From assembly GCA_041554435.1 (NCBI GenBank), contig JBFFLX010000046.1:1-23213 (forward strand): a DNA stretch of 23,213 nt, read 5' to 3'. This stretch comes from BM524 sp041554435 (GTDB taxonomy: Bacteria > Bacteroidota > Bacteroidia > Bacteroidales > F082). Of the stretch, positions 1 through 6,901 are shown piece after piece. Every line of letters starts with the position of its first letter. Position 1 is the stretch's first letter. Position numbers and translations under genes: made by a program. A model generated the notes under the pieces. That model saw only the letters and a program-made list of their open reading frames with translations. It did no database searches and had not been told where the DNA came from.

Positions 1-219
1 CCTGAGGTTTTCGAAGATGTTAATGAAGATTTTCAACACTTTAGTTATGAAATGCAGATAAGTACATCAATTACCGATATATCTCAAATTAATACTAAAA
101 CTTCCCATAAGGAGATAGCCCGCTATAATTTAATTGGACAGGCTGTTGATTCTGATTATGTGGGTTTGCAAATTATTCTCTATGATGATGGACATACAGA
201 AAAAATAATTAAGTATTAG
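1..219 (+). CDS. C-terminal end of a probable secreted protein with type IX sorting-like tail (partial)
   Basis: An open frame runs in from the left edge and stops at the TAG at 217-219, giving the last 72 residues of a protein whose start lies outside the window. The final ~35 residues contain the pattern RYNLIGQ...GLQIILYDDG...KIIKY. This resembles the type A C-terminal sorting domain of Bacteroidota type IX secretion cargo (a Y-[DN]-hydrophobic-GQ strand, then G-hydrophobic-YxDG, then a basic end). The upstream part has short hydrophobic strands compatible with a beta-sandwich tail. The inferred role is outer-membrane translocation and surface attachment or release; the function of the main body cannot be told. 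The frame is certain because it is open throughout, whereas the sorting-domain call is by pattern only. Confidence 0.6.
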   Translation, partial: PEVFEDVNEDFQHFSYEMQISTSITDISQINTKTSHKEIARYNLIGQAVDSDYVGLQIILYDDGHTEKIIKY

Positions 220-311
220 ATCTTTAAATAAAACCAATCAAATAATAAAGTTGCTACAATAGTGATGCCCGTGTGCATTTTCCAACTTAAAGTCTAGAGT
301 ACACTACATCT

Positions 312-342
312 TTTGTCGCTATAGATTTTTATAATATATTTG
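312..342 (+). promoter_or_regulatory. Bacteroidota-type promoter for the NTF2-like lipoprotein gene
   Basis: TTTG at 312-315 is followed by 19 nt and then TATATTTG at 335-342. This matches the known Bacteroidota housekeeping consensus TTTG-N19-TAnnTTTG. Transcription would begin near 348, leaving a short leader before the ATG at 366. It is the cleanest promoter in the window. Confidence 0.72.
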
Positions 343-365
343 CTTAAACTATATATAACCGTATC

Positions 366-914
366 ATGAGAAAACCACTAGTATTATCGTTGGCAATTAT
401 ATTTGCCTCAATAACATTTTTATCTGTCAATTCTTGTGACTGTAAAAAACAAGCAAGTTCAGATACTACACAATTAAAAACTCAAAATATGAAAACAGAA
501 GAGCTTATCGAAGCAAATAATCAGTTGTATGCTGGCTTAAATGAAATGTTTAATGGTAATCTGGAACCATTGAATAATCTTTGGTCACATTCAGAATCAA
601 TAACTTATATGGGGCCTTTTGGGGGATGTTTAAAAGGTTGGACCGAGGTAAGCAAAGATTTTACGAAAGTCGCAGCAATGAAATTGGGAGGTAAAATTAG
701 CTGTAAAGACTTGAATGTATTTGTGGGAACTGATTTGGGATACACCAGTTGTGTTGAACAAGGTGAAAACATAGGTCCCGATGGAAAGCCTGTAAGTGTA
801 AGCCATCGAGCTACAAATATTTTCCAATATGAAGACGGTAAATGGAGATTGATTCATCATCACACTGATATATCCTCTCAGCTGGAAACTGCATTTGATA
901 AAAAGATAGACTAA
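366..914 (+). CDS. NTF2/SnoaL-like (DUF4440-type) lipoprotein
   Basis: A 182-residue protein with a lipoprotein signal: a basic start, a hydrophobic core at residues 5-20, and a lipobox ending at Cys24 (SVNSC). Residues ~45-175 look like a nuclear-transport-factor-2/SnoaL fold: an N-terminal helix, WSHSESITYMGPFGG, a GW segment, strands, and a C-terminal WRLIHHHTDIS strand typical of this family. The fold hosts ketosteroid-isomerase-like enzymes and many ligand-binding proteins of unknown role, so no reaction can be assigned. A strong promoter lies just upstream, and the next gene begins 67 bp downstream. It is probably anchored in the periplasm or at the outer membrane. Confidence 0.75.
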   Translation: MRKPLVLSLAIIFASITFLSVNSCDCKKQASSDTTQLKTQNMKTEELIEANNQLYAGLNEMFNGNLEPLNNLWSHSESITYMGPFGGCLKGWTEVSKDFTKVAAMKLGGKISCKDLNVFVGTDLGYTSCVEQGENIGPDGKPVSVSHRATNIFQYEDGKWRLIHHHTDISSQLETAFDKKID

Positions 915-981
915 AAAAGTATTAGTTTGAACAATATGAACCTTAAGATAGTTAGTGCCTGAAAGCCATTCTTATTTAAGT

Positions 982-1962
982 ATGAAAAAGAAAATAAAAT
1001 GGGGAATTATTGGCCTGGGTAAAATTGCAAGCAAATTTGCCGGTGACTTGTTATTATCGCAGGATGCTGAACTATATGCTGTTGCTTCCAGAGGCCCGGA
1101 AAAGGCTGAGAAATTTGCCAAAAAGTATAATGCACCTAAGTTTTATGGCTCTTATGAAGAACTTGTTAAAGACCCTGATATTGACATAGTTTACATAGCA
1201 ACACCACATACTTTTCATTTTGAAAATACGATGTTGTGTCTTCAGAATAATAAATCAGTTTTATGTGAAAAACCCATGGGAATGAGTGCCGCCGAAGTTG
1301 AAATTATGGTTAATGAGGCTAAATCCCGGAAACTGTTTTTAATGGAAGGCTTGTGGACCAGGTTTATTCCTGCCACAGACAAAGTACTCGAACTCATAAA
1401 TAACAATGTAATAGGCGATTTAATCTCTGTACGCGCTGATTTCGGCTTTAAAGCCGATTATGATTTAGATGGCAGACTTTATAATAAAAAACTGGGTGGT
1501 GGCTCATTAATGGATATTGGAATATATCCCGTGTATTTAAGTCTTTTAACTTTGGGTATGCCAAAAAAAATAATGGCTATAGCCCGAATGACGGAAACTG
1601 GTGTAGATAGTTCGTGCTCAATTTTATTTGATTATGAGAATTCGGCCAAAGCTATGCTTGAATCAACCATAGAATCCGATACTCCAATAGAAGCCTATAT
1701 ATATGGAACAAAAGGACATATAAAAATTCATAGGCGGTTTCATCATAGTGAGAAAATTACTCTTTTCAAAGATGGTTTCCCAAAAGAAGAAATTGACCTT
1801 AAATATATAGGAGAGGGGTATGTCCATGAAATTGATGAGGTTAATACATGCCTTATAAATAATAAAATGGAAAGTGAGAAACTGCCTCTTTCTATCAGTT
1901 TTAATTTAATTAGGTTGTTGGATAAAATAAGGTATGAAATTGGTTTGAAATATTTAATTTAA
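982..1962 (+). CDS. Gfo/Idh/MocA-family NAD(P)-dependent oxidoreductase
   Basis: A 326-residue cytoplasmic dehydrogenase. The N-terminal Rossmann fold has the dinucleotide motif GIIGLGKIA at residues 8-16, and the family EKP motif is at 96-98 with the catalytic-region lysine at 97. The C-terminal substrate domain carries GGGSLMDIGIYPV at 172-184, whose Asp178/Tyr182 resemble the active-site region of dihydrodiol dehydrogenase/xylose dehydrogenase-like members. Such enzymes oxidise or reduce sugars, sugar acids or diols; the substrate cannot be inferred here. The frame is also open from a GTG at 955, but the ATG at 982 gives the usual family N terminus (MKKKIKWGIIG), so it was chosen. Confidence 0.9.
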   Translation: MKKKIKWGIIGLGKIASKFAGDLLLSQDAELYAVASRGPEKAEKFAKKYNAPKFYGSYEELVKDPDIDIVYIATPHTFHFENTMLCLQNNKSVLCEKPMGMSAAEVEIMVNEAKSRKLFLMEGLWTRFIPATDKVLELINNNVIGDLISVRADFGFKADYDLDGRLYNKKLGGGSLMDIGIYPVYLSLLTLGMPKKIMAIARMTETGVDSSCSILFDYENSAKAMLESTIESDTPIEAYIYGTKGHIKIHRRFHHSEKITLFKDGFPKEEIDLKYIGEGYVHEIDEVNTCLINNKMESEKLPLSISFNLIRLLDKIRYEIGLKYLI

Positions 1963-1991
1963 AATGCTGAACAAATAAATAATAGTGTTGC

Positions 1992-2888
1992 ATGAAAAGA
2001 GTTTTCATAATTTTAGGAATAGTATTGTTTTGTTTTTCCAGTTTATATTCTCAAAAACTTAAAAAAAAGTCAATTACAGGATCGACTCAAAAAGAGGTGT
2101 ATTTCTATAAGAAAGTAAAAGGCGAAGGAAAAGTTAAAGAGGGTGAGTATAATAAATATCTGATAAATAATAATTTCCCTACCGTCCTAATTCAAAAAGG
2201 ATTTTATTCTAATGGAAAAAAGGCAGGTGTTTGGACTCATTATAATTTCGATGGTGATTCAATTTTTGCAGTTGATGTAGATAAAGATTCTATTTTATAT
2301 ATTAATCAAAGTGCTAATAGGCTTGTTTGCAAATATACGAGAAAAGCCGCTATAAGGGAGCCTTATTATGTTGGAAATGATTATAAGGGAACAACTTATA
2401 TATTTCAGGCCGATCCTAAAAAAATTAATGTTACTGACACTTGTTTACCAATATACAAGGCTGGGGATATTGAATTTTATAATCGTATTTTTAAATCAGT
2501 ATTAGATGCTATATCTTTTTATATTCCAGACAATAGATATTCACCTAATTATCTGAATAATTTTAATGGAATAATTACTTTAAAACTTAATAAACATGGA
2601 GTAGTTGAAAGAATTGATGTACCATATACCTCTGAGCCATCATTAAAAAAAATTATAAAGGACAAGGATGTAAAAGAAATGAAATTTTTTCCAGCACAAA
2701 TTAATGGCGAGAATTGTGGGTTTACATTAGCAATCCCGGTAACCTGCATCACTAGTTCCAAAGAGGAATCATACGATCCTGCTGATACTCACTTAAAGAG
2801 AGAAATATATAGGTTTGAACTCGTACTTTATAATAATGAGTGGGTAGATAGAAAACCAGTATATCGAAATACTTGGACATTCAAATAA
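1992..2888 (+). CDS. Exported hypothetical protein with MORN-like segment and TonB-C-like domain
   Basis: A 298-residue protein with a signal peptide (residues 1-20, cleavage likely after LYS/Q). Residues ~64-92 (KGFYSNGKKAGVW followed by a YNFDGDS stretch) resemble the MORN-type repeat common in Bacteroidota exported proteins. Residues ~164-255 resemble the C-terminal domain of TonB energy transducers: NGIITLKLNKHGVVE, a helix, MKFFPAQINGE, then an AIPVTC strand. There is no N-terminal membrane anchor or proline-rich span, so it is not a working TonB; the domain probably serves as a periplasmic interaction module. No specific function is recognised. The TfoX-C gene starts 41 bp downstream on the same strand. 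Confidence 0.6.
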   Translation: MKRVFIILGIVLFCFSSLYSQKLKKKSITGSTQKEVYFYKKVKGEGKVKEGEYNKYLINNNFPTVLIQKGFYSNGKKAGVWTHYNFDGDSIFAVDVDKDSILYINQSANRLVCKYTRKAAIREPYYVGNDYKGTTYIFQADPKKINVTDTCLPIYKAGDIEFYNRIFKSVLDAISFYIPDNRYSPNYLNNFNGIITLKLNKHGVVERIDVPYTSEPSLKKIIKDKDVKEMKFFPAQINGENCGFTLAIPVTCITSSKEESYDPADTHLKREIYRFELVLYNNEWVDRKPVYRNTWTFK

Positions 2889-2929
2889 CTTAAAGAAAAT
2901 ATATTATAGTTTAAAGAAATAAAAACATA

Positions 2930-3190
2930 ATGAACACACTTACAAACCTTCCAAACATAGGCAAAATACTTGCCGACAAACTAAATCAGCTTGGCATAAA
3001 TGATGAAAAAACATTGAAGGAAATTGGCAGCGAGAATGCTATCATAAAACTCGCAACCATTGAAAATAGCGGAGTATGTTTAAATATGTTGTATGCTCTG
3101 GAAGGTGCCATTCAGGGTATTCGGTGGCATAATTTGGATAAGAACAGAAAGTTAGAATTGAAGGAGTTTTATTCCTTAATAAATAAATAA
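2930..3190 (+). CDS. Stand-alone TfoX C-terminal domain protein
   Basis: An 86-residue protein. Residues 5-80 match the C-terminal domain of TfoX/Sxy: LPNIGKILADKLNQLGI is the helix-hairpin-helix-like opening, followed by LKEIGSENAI and the final GAIQGIRWH motif. In gamma-proteobacteria TfoX/Sxy regulates competence genes, but Bacteroidota commonly carry this domain alone and its role there is not established. There is no signal peptide, so it is probably cytoplasmic. It ends 21 bp before the LRR lipoprotein gene and could be cotranscribed with it. Confidence 0.85.
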   Translation: MNTLTNLPNIGKILADKLNQLGINDEKTLKEIGSENAIIKLATIENSGVCLNMLYALEGAIQGIRWHNLDKNRKLELKEFYSLINK

Positions 3191-3211
3191 TTAAAAATTA
3201 AAACCTGTATT

Positions 3212-3967
3212 ATGAACAAAAAATTAATCTTAAAAATCGTCTTTTTAGCAATTATCTTTCAGTTTACGTTTAGCGCTTGCTCTGTTTATAAAGATATTGA
3301 TAAGGCACTGGCAAATCCTGATGATGTTGTTGTATTAAAAATAAAAAATAAGAGTATTAAGGAGTTGCCACCTGAAATAAAGACGCTCAAAAATTTAAAA
3401 ACCCTGTATCTGTTTAGAGATCAAATAGAAACGCTTCCAAAGGAAATTGGGGAATTGGAGAATTTGGAGACATTAGTTTTAAGTAGTAACCGTTTAAAAC
3501 AATTACCTCCCGAGATTGGCAAACTTCAAAAACTTAAAAAACTCTCCATAAAACATAACGAATTAATATCCCTGCCTGACGAAATAGGTGATTTGAAAAG
3601 TCTGGAAGTCCTTGATATTCAGTATAACAAACTACGGGCTTTGCCTGAAAGTATTGGGATGTTAAAAAATCTCAAGTTCTTCTACTTAAATAATAATGAC
3701 TTACAGGCGATTCCTCATACAATCGGCGGACTTGAAAGTCTTCAATATTTTGTTGTAGGAAAAAATAGTTTAACAAGTTTACCATATGAAATAGGACAGT
3801 TGGAGAGTTTAATAGAGTTCAATTTGGTAAATTGCGGACCTCAGGTGGAAATACCGGCTTCAATATCCAACTTAAAATCTTTGGAATTTTTGTATGTAGA
3901 CAAGAGTCTTTTAATGCCTTATACCATTAATAGCGTAAACCCCAGACTACAGGTAGTTATTAAATAA
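3212..3967 (+). CDS. Leucine-rich-repeat lipoprotein
   Basis: A 251-residue protein with a lipoprotein signal ending at Cys23 (TFSAC). From about residue 45 to 235 it is built of ~23-residue leucine-rich repeats of the plant/ROCO-like bacterial type, each with the core LxxLxxLxLxxNxLxxLPxEIG. About eight units are visible, the last two degenerate (one carries NCGPQVEIPASIS). There are no kinase, ROC or protease domains. Such repeats form a curved protein-binding surface, so this is probably a cell-envelope binding protein, but the ligand is unknown. A rho-independent terminator follows 19 bp after the stop codon. Confidence 0.82.
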   Translation: MNKKLILKIVFLAIIFQFTFSACSVYKDIDKALANPDDVVVLKIKNKSIKELPPEIKTLKNLKTLYLFRDQIETLPKEIGELENLETLVLSSNRLKQLPPEIGKLQKLKKLSIKHNELISLPDEIGDLKSLEVLDIQYNKLRALPESIGMLKNLKFFYLNNNDLQAIPHTIGGLESLQYFVVGKNSLTSLPYEIGQLESLIEFNLVNCGPQVEIPASISNLKSLEFLYVDKSLLMPYTINSVNPRLQVVIK

Positions 3968-3985
3968 GTAGCTATATAAAGAAGT

Positions 3986-4022
3986 AAAGCGGATATCCTA
4001 TTTTAGGTATCCGCTTTTTTTT
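3986..4022 (+). terminator. Rho-independent terminator after the LRR lipoprotein gene
   Basis: AAAGCGGATATCC at 3986-3998 pairs with GGTATCCGCTTT at 4006-4017 with one bulged base and a 7-nt loop. A run of eight T follows (4015-4022). This is the best intrinsic terminator in the window. Confidence 0.85.
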
Positions 4023-4103
4023 GATATAATTTGTAACAACAAACCAAAATATTGATTAATTTAATGCCTTGTTAATTTTTGTTTATAATTATAACTCAAT
4101 AAT

Positions 4104-5123
4104 ATGAAGAATCAAAAATATGCTAAAAGTCTAATAATGTATTTTATAGTTATATTATTGATTTCAGGAGAATTAGCATGCAATAAAGAAAGTAACGGCA
4201 ATAATGAGGAAGTTGATTATTCACAAATAACTAATTGGGCTTATTTTCCCTTAAGTAATAAGCATGATATAGATATTTTTTTTGTGGCCCCAACAATTTA
4301 TGGAGGTACCGACAGCATTTATAATATGCCAATAAACGATCCCGTTGAACGCCTGAATTTTATTGGTGCCATTAATATGGAAAAAGGTATTTACGATGAA
4401 GGTGATGTTAATTTTTATGCGCCATTTTACCGACAGGCGAGTTTTAACTGCTATGGTATCAGGGCTTATGATGATGTGAGTTCCGATGAAAACGTTAATG
4501 CAGCCTATGAACTTGCCTATAGTGACATTGAAGACGCTTTTAATTATTATTTTAATGAAAGTGATAAACCATTTATCCTCGCTGGCTTTAGTCAGGGGGC
4601 TGAGATGATTATTGAACTGATAAAAAACACTTTCGATGATGCTGAAATTCAGAAAAGATTTATTGCTGCTTATGCTATAGGGTGGAGACTGGATTCTCTA
4701 GATGTGCAAAACAACAAACATCTAAAAGCGGCAAAATCAAATATTGATTTAGGTGTTGTGATTAGTTATAGTTCGGAAGCAAGTTTCATTGATAGTTCTA
4801 TTATGGTTCCCAAGAGCACTATGTCGATTAATCCTTTAAGTTGGACCTGTGATACAACATTGGCTTCCAATGATTTAAACTTAGGGGCATGTTTTACTGA
4901 TTATGGTGGAATTATCAATAAGGAAATCCCGAATTTTACTTCAGCATACATCAAACCCGGCAGAGGTACACTGGTAGTTCCCGATGTTGACCCTCTGGAA
5001 TATCCGGCACTACTCCCAATTTTTGTTGATGGAGAATATCATATTTACGACTATATGTTCTTTTATAGAAATTTACAGAAAAATGTAGATTTAAGAATAG
5101 AAGAATATTTTAAAAATAATTAA
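4104..5123 (+). CDS. DUF3089 alpha/beta-hydrolase-like lipoprotein
   Basis: A 339-residue protein with a lipoprotein signal ending at Cys26 (GELAC). The DUF3089 fold starts around residue 54 with the strand DIDIFFVAPTIY, continues with the conserved APFYRQA segment (106-112), and carries the nucleophile elbow GFSQG at 161-165 (Ser163) after strand FILA. DUF3089 proteins are lipase-like alpha/beta hydrolases of uncharacterised substrate; the other catalytic residues were not assigned. An envelope-bound esterase or lipase is the best inference. The csaA gene begins 6 bp after its stop, suggesting one transcript. Confidence 0.82.
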   Translation: MKNQKYAKSLIMYFIVILLISGELACNKESNGNNEEVDYSQITNWAYFPLSNKHDIDIFFVAPTIYGGTDSIYNMPINDPVERLNFIGAINMEKGIYDEGDVNFYAPFYRQASFNCYGIRAYDDVSSDENVNAAYELAYSDIEDAFNYYFNESDKPFILAGFSQGAEMIIELIKNTFDDAEIQKRFIAAYAIGWRLDSLDVQNNKHLKAAKSNIDLGVVISYSSEASFIDSSIMVPKSTMSINPLSWTCDTTLASNDLNLGACFTDYGGIINKEIPNFTSAYIKPGRGTLVVPDVDPLEYPALLPIFVDGEYHIYDYMFFYRNLQKNVDLRIEEYFKNN

Positions 5124-5129
5124 TCAATT

Positions 5130-5471
5130 ATGAATGATGATTTTATTAGTTGGAATGACTTTGAAAAAGTTGAAATACGAGTGGGAACCATCTTGTGGGC
5201 AGAAGATTTTAAGGAAGCAAGAAAGCCGTCTTATATTCTCAAAGTAGATTTTGGCGATTACGGTATTAAAAAGTCATCTGCTCAAATAACAAAACTATAT
5301 TCAAAAGAAGAATTAATCGGAAAACAGATTGTTGCAGTAATAAACTTTCCACCAAAGCAAATAGCAACTTTAATGAGTGAATGTTTAATATTAGGTGCTA
5401 TGGGAGAGGATAATGAGGTTACACTATTGCAACCTTCATGTAAAACCAAAAACGGTTTGAGAATACTCTAA
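5130..5471 (+). CDS. csaA: CsaA-type tRNA-binding-domain protein
   Basis: A 113-residue OB-fold protein covering the whole tRNA-binding domain as in CsaA and the C terminus of methionyl-tRNA synthetase. Visible hallmarks are FEKVEIRVGTI (residues 11-21), ARKPSYILKVDFG (30-42), SSAQIT (49-54), IVAVINFPPKQI (67-78) and LILGA (86-90). CsaA dimers bind tRNA and have been described as protein-export chaperones in Bacillus; the role in Bacteroidota is not settled. It is cytoplasmic, and its length matches the family (~110). It lies directly behind the DUF3089 gene and is convergent with the efflux operon, whose last stop is 25 bp away. Confidence 0.92.
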   Translation: MNDDFISWNDFEKVEIRVGTILWAEDFKEARKPSYILKVDFGDYGIKKSSAQITKLYSKEELIGKQIVAVINFPPKQIATLMSECLILGAMGEDNEVTLLQPSCKTKNGLRIL

Positions 5472-5496
5472 AATCAAATTTGGTAAAAACCAGTAA

Positions 5497-6894
5497 TTAT
5501 TTTGAACTTGCTTCCTCTTCAGGAGAAATCCATCCTCCACCCAAAGCTTTATAAAGAGAAATATAAGCATCCAGAAGTTCCCTTTGTGTTTGTGTATATG
5601 TTAACTGAGCATCAAACGATTGACGTTGGCTTTCCAATACTTCCAGATAAGAAGTTTGTCCTTTATCATATCTCTCCGCAGAGAGCATTTCAGCATTTAT
5701 TGCTGCTATATTTCTTGATTTATTTGCAGCGAGTTCAGTTTTCAAAGTTTTAATGGTTATCAAAGCATCAGCAACTTCTTTAAAAGCAGTTAATGCTGTG
5801 TTTTCGTATTGTATAAGAGCTACTTCTGTATTATATCTTTCAATTTCAACACGTCTTTTATTTTTACCAAATTGGAAAAGAGGTCCTGTTAAACTCCCTG
5901 CTGCGGACCATGCAAGTCCACCTGTTGTGATATTCATCAAATCGTTGGATGCATAACCCAAAAGACCTGTTATGTTCAGGGAAGGCCATCTCATGGCCTG
6001 TGCAGCACCAATTCTTGCATTTTGAGCCTTGTAGAGTTGTTCAGCCTCTCGAATGTCGGGTCGTCTTTGCAATAGTTGAGAGGGTAGTCCTTCAGGTATT
6101 TCAGGAGGTGTTTGCTGTTCTATTAGAGTATGGTCAGCAATAAATCCTTTTGGATTTTCTCCCAATAATATGCTTAATGTATTTTCGGTAATTGCTACTG
6201 CTCTTTCGTAAGAAGGTACTGCGGCTGCAGATATTTCCTTTTGTATCTGAGCCTGATTTAGATCTATTTCGGCAACAACACCATAATCATATCTTGCCTG
6301 AACGATTTTCAAACCACTGTCTCTTGATGCCAGGGTTTGTCTGGAAATTTCAAGTTTCTCTTTGTATTCCAAAAGTGAAAAATATGTGGATGCAACAGCC
6401 GATATTATACTAATTTGTACTGTTCGCTTTCCAAATTCAGAGGCCATTAATTCTGCTCTTGCTGCCTCATTGAGTCTTTTGTATTTCCCCCAAAAGCCTA
6501 ATTCCCAATTCATTTCCGGATAAGCAGAAAAATTACTTGCATTGGAATTTAGCAAATTACCTCCACCATAATTTCCTCCGGCACCGCTTACTGAGAAACC
6601 AAAAGCAGGAAACTGATCAGCTTTAGTATATCCAAAATTAGCCTTTGCTGCATCTATCCTTGCTGATGCAATCAGTACATCTTTATTGTTGTTGAGTGCT
6701 ATTTTGATTAATTTGTTTAGTTCAGGGTCGTTAAATAACTCCCACCACCTTAGATTTACAACTGTATCGGTTGTTAAAGTATCGAATCTAAAAATATCAT
6801 TTCCTGTATATTTAGGAGATTGGAAATCAGGGCCAAGAGTACAGCCGGCAATAAATAATATTCCTATTGTTATAAATATTGTAAATTTTCTCAT
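5497..6894 (-). CDS. RND efflux outer-membrane factor (OprM/NodT family lipoprotein)
   Basis: A 465-residue TolC-type outer-membrane channel subunit. The lipoprotein signal ends at Cys18 (FIAGC), followed by LGPDFQSP as is typical of NodT/OprM proteins. Two homologous halves with long helices are visible: the first contains WWELFNDPELNKLI (~50-63), and the second starts around QLLQRRPDIREAEQLYKAQNARIGAA, the standard second-repeat signature. It would form the trimeric channel-tunnel that carries substrates across the outer membrane for the pump encoded upstream. Its ATG is only 7 bp from the pump stop codon, so it is the last gene of the three-gene unit. The substrate is not predictable. Confidence 0.95.
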   Translation of the reverse strand: MRKFTIFITIGILFIAGCTLGPDFQSPKYTGNDIFRFDTLTTDTVVNLRWWELFNDPELNKLIKIALNNNKDVLIASARIDAAKANFGYTKADQFPAFGFSVSGAGGNYGGGNLLNSNASNFSAYPEMNWELGFWGKYKRLNEAARAELMASEFGKRTVQISIISAVASTYFSLLEYKEKLEISRQTLASRDSGLKIVQARYDYGVVAEIDLNQAQIQKEISAAAVPSYERAVAITENTLSILLGENPKGFIADHTLIEQQTPPEIPEGLPSQLLQRRPDIREAEQLYKAQNARIGAAQAMRWPSLNITGLLGYASNDLMNITTGGLAWSAAGSLTGPLFQFGKNKRRVEIERYNTEVALIQYENTALTAFKEVADALITIKTLKTELAANKSRNIAAINAEMLSAERYDKGQTSYLEVLESQRQSFDAQLTYTQTQRELLDAYISLYKALGGGWISPEEEASSK

Positions 6895-6901
6895 TTTAGT
6901 A

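Noticed and set aside
248..288. AAGTTG at 248-253 and CAACTT at 283-288 could form a stem upstream of the NTF2-like gene.
   Set aside because: The stem is 6 bp with a 29-nt loop and no T run; in AT-rich DNA this arises readily by chance. It also lies upstream of the good promoter at 312-342, so it would not be in that gene's transcript.
955..981. A GTG start at 955 extending the oxidoreductase by nine residues.
   Set aside because: The added residues (MPESHSYLS) do not belong to the family N terminus, which begins right at the ATG at 982 before the Rossmann strand.
4025..4033. TATAATTTG before the DUF3089 gene, and similar TAnnnTTTG strings at 16681-16689 and near 14303-14311, as promoter -7 elements.
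   Set aside because: All have three bases between TA and TTTG instead of two, and none has a TTTG/TTG element at the proper upstream distance; the first would put its -33 region inside the terminator hairpin.
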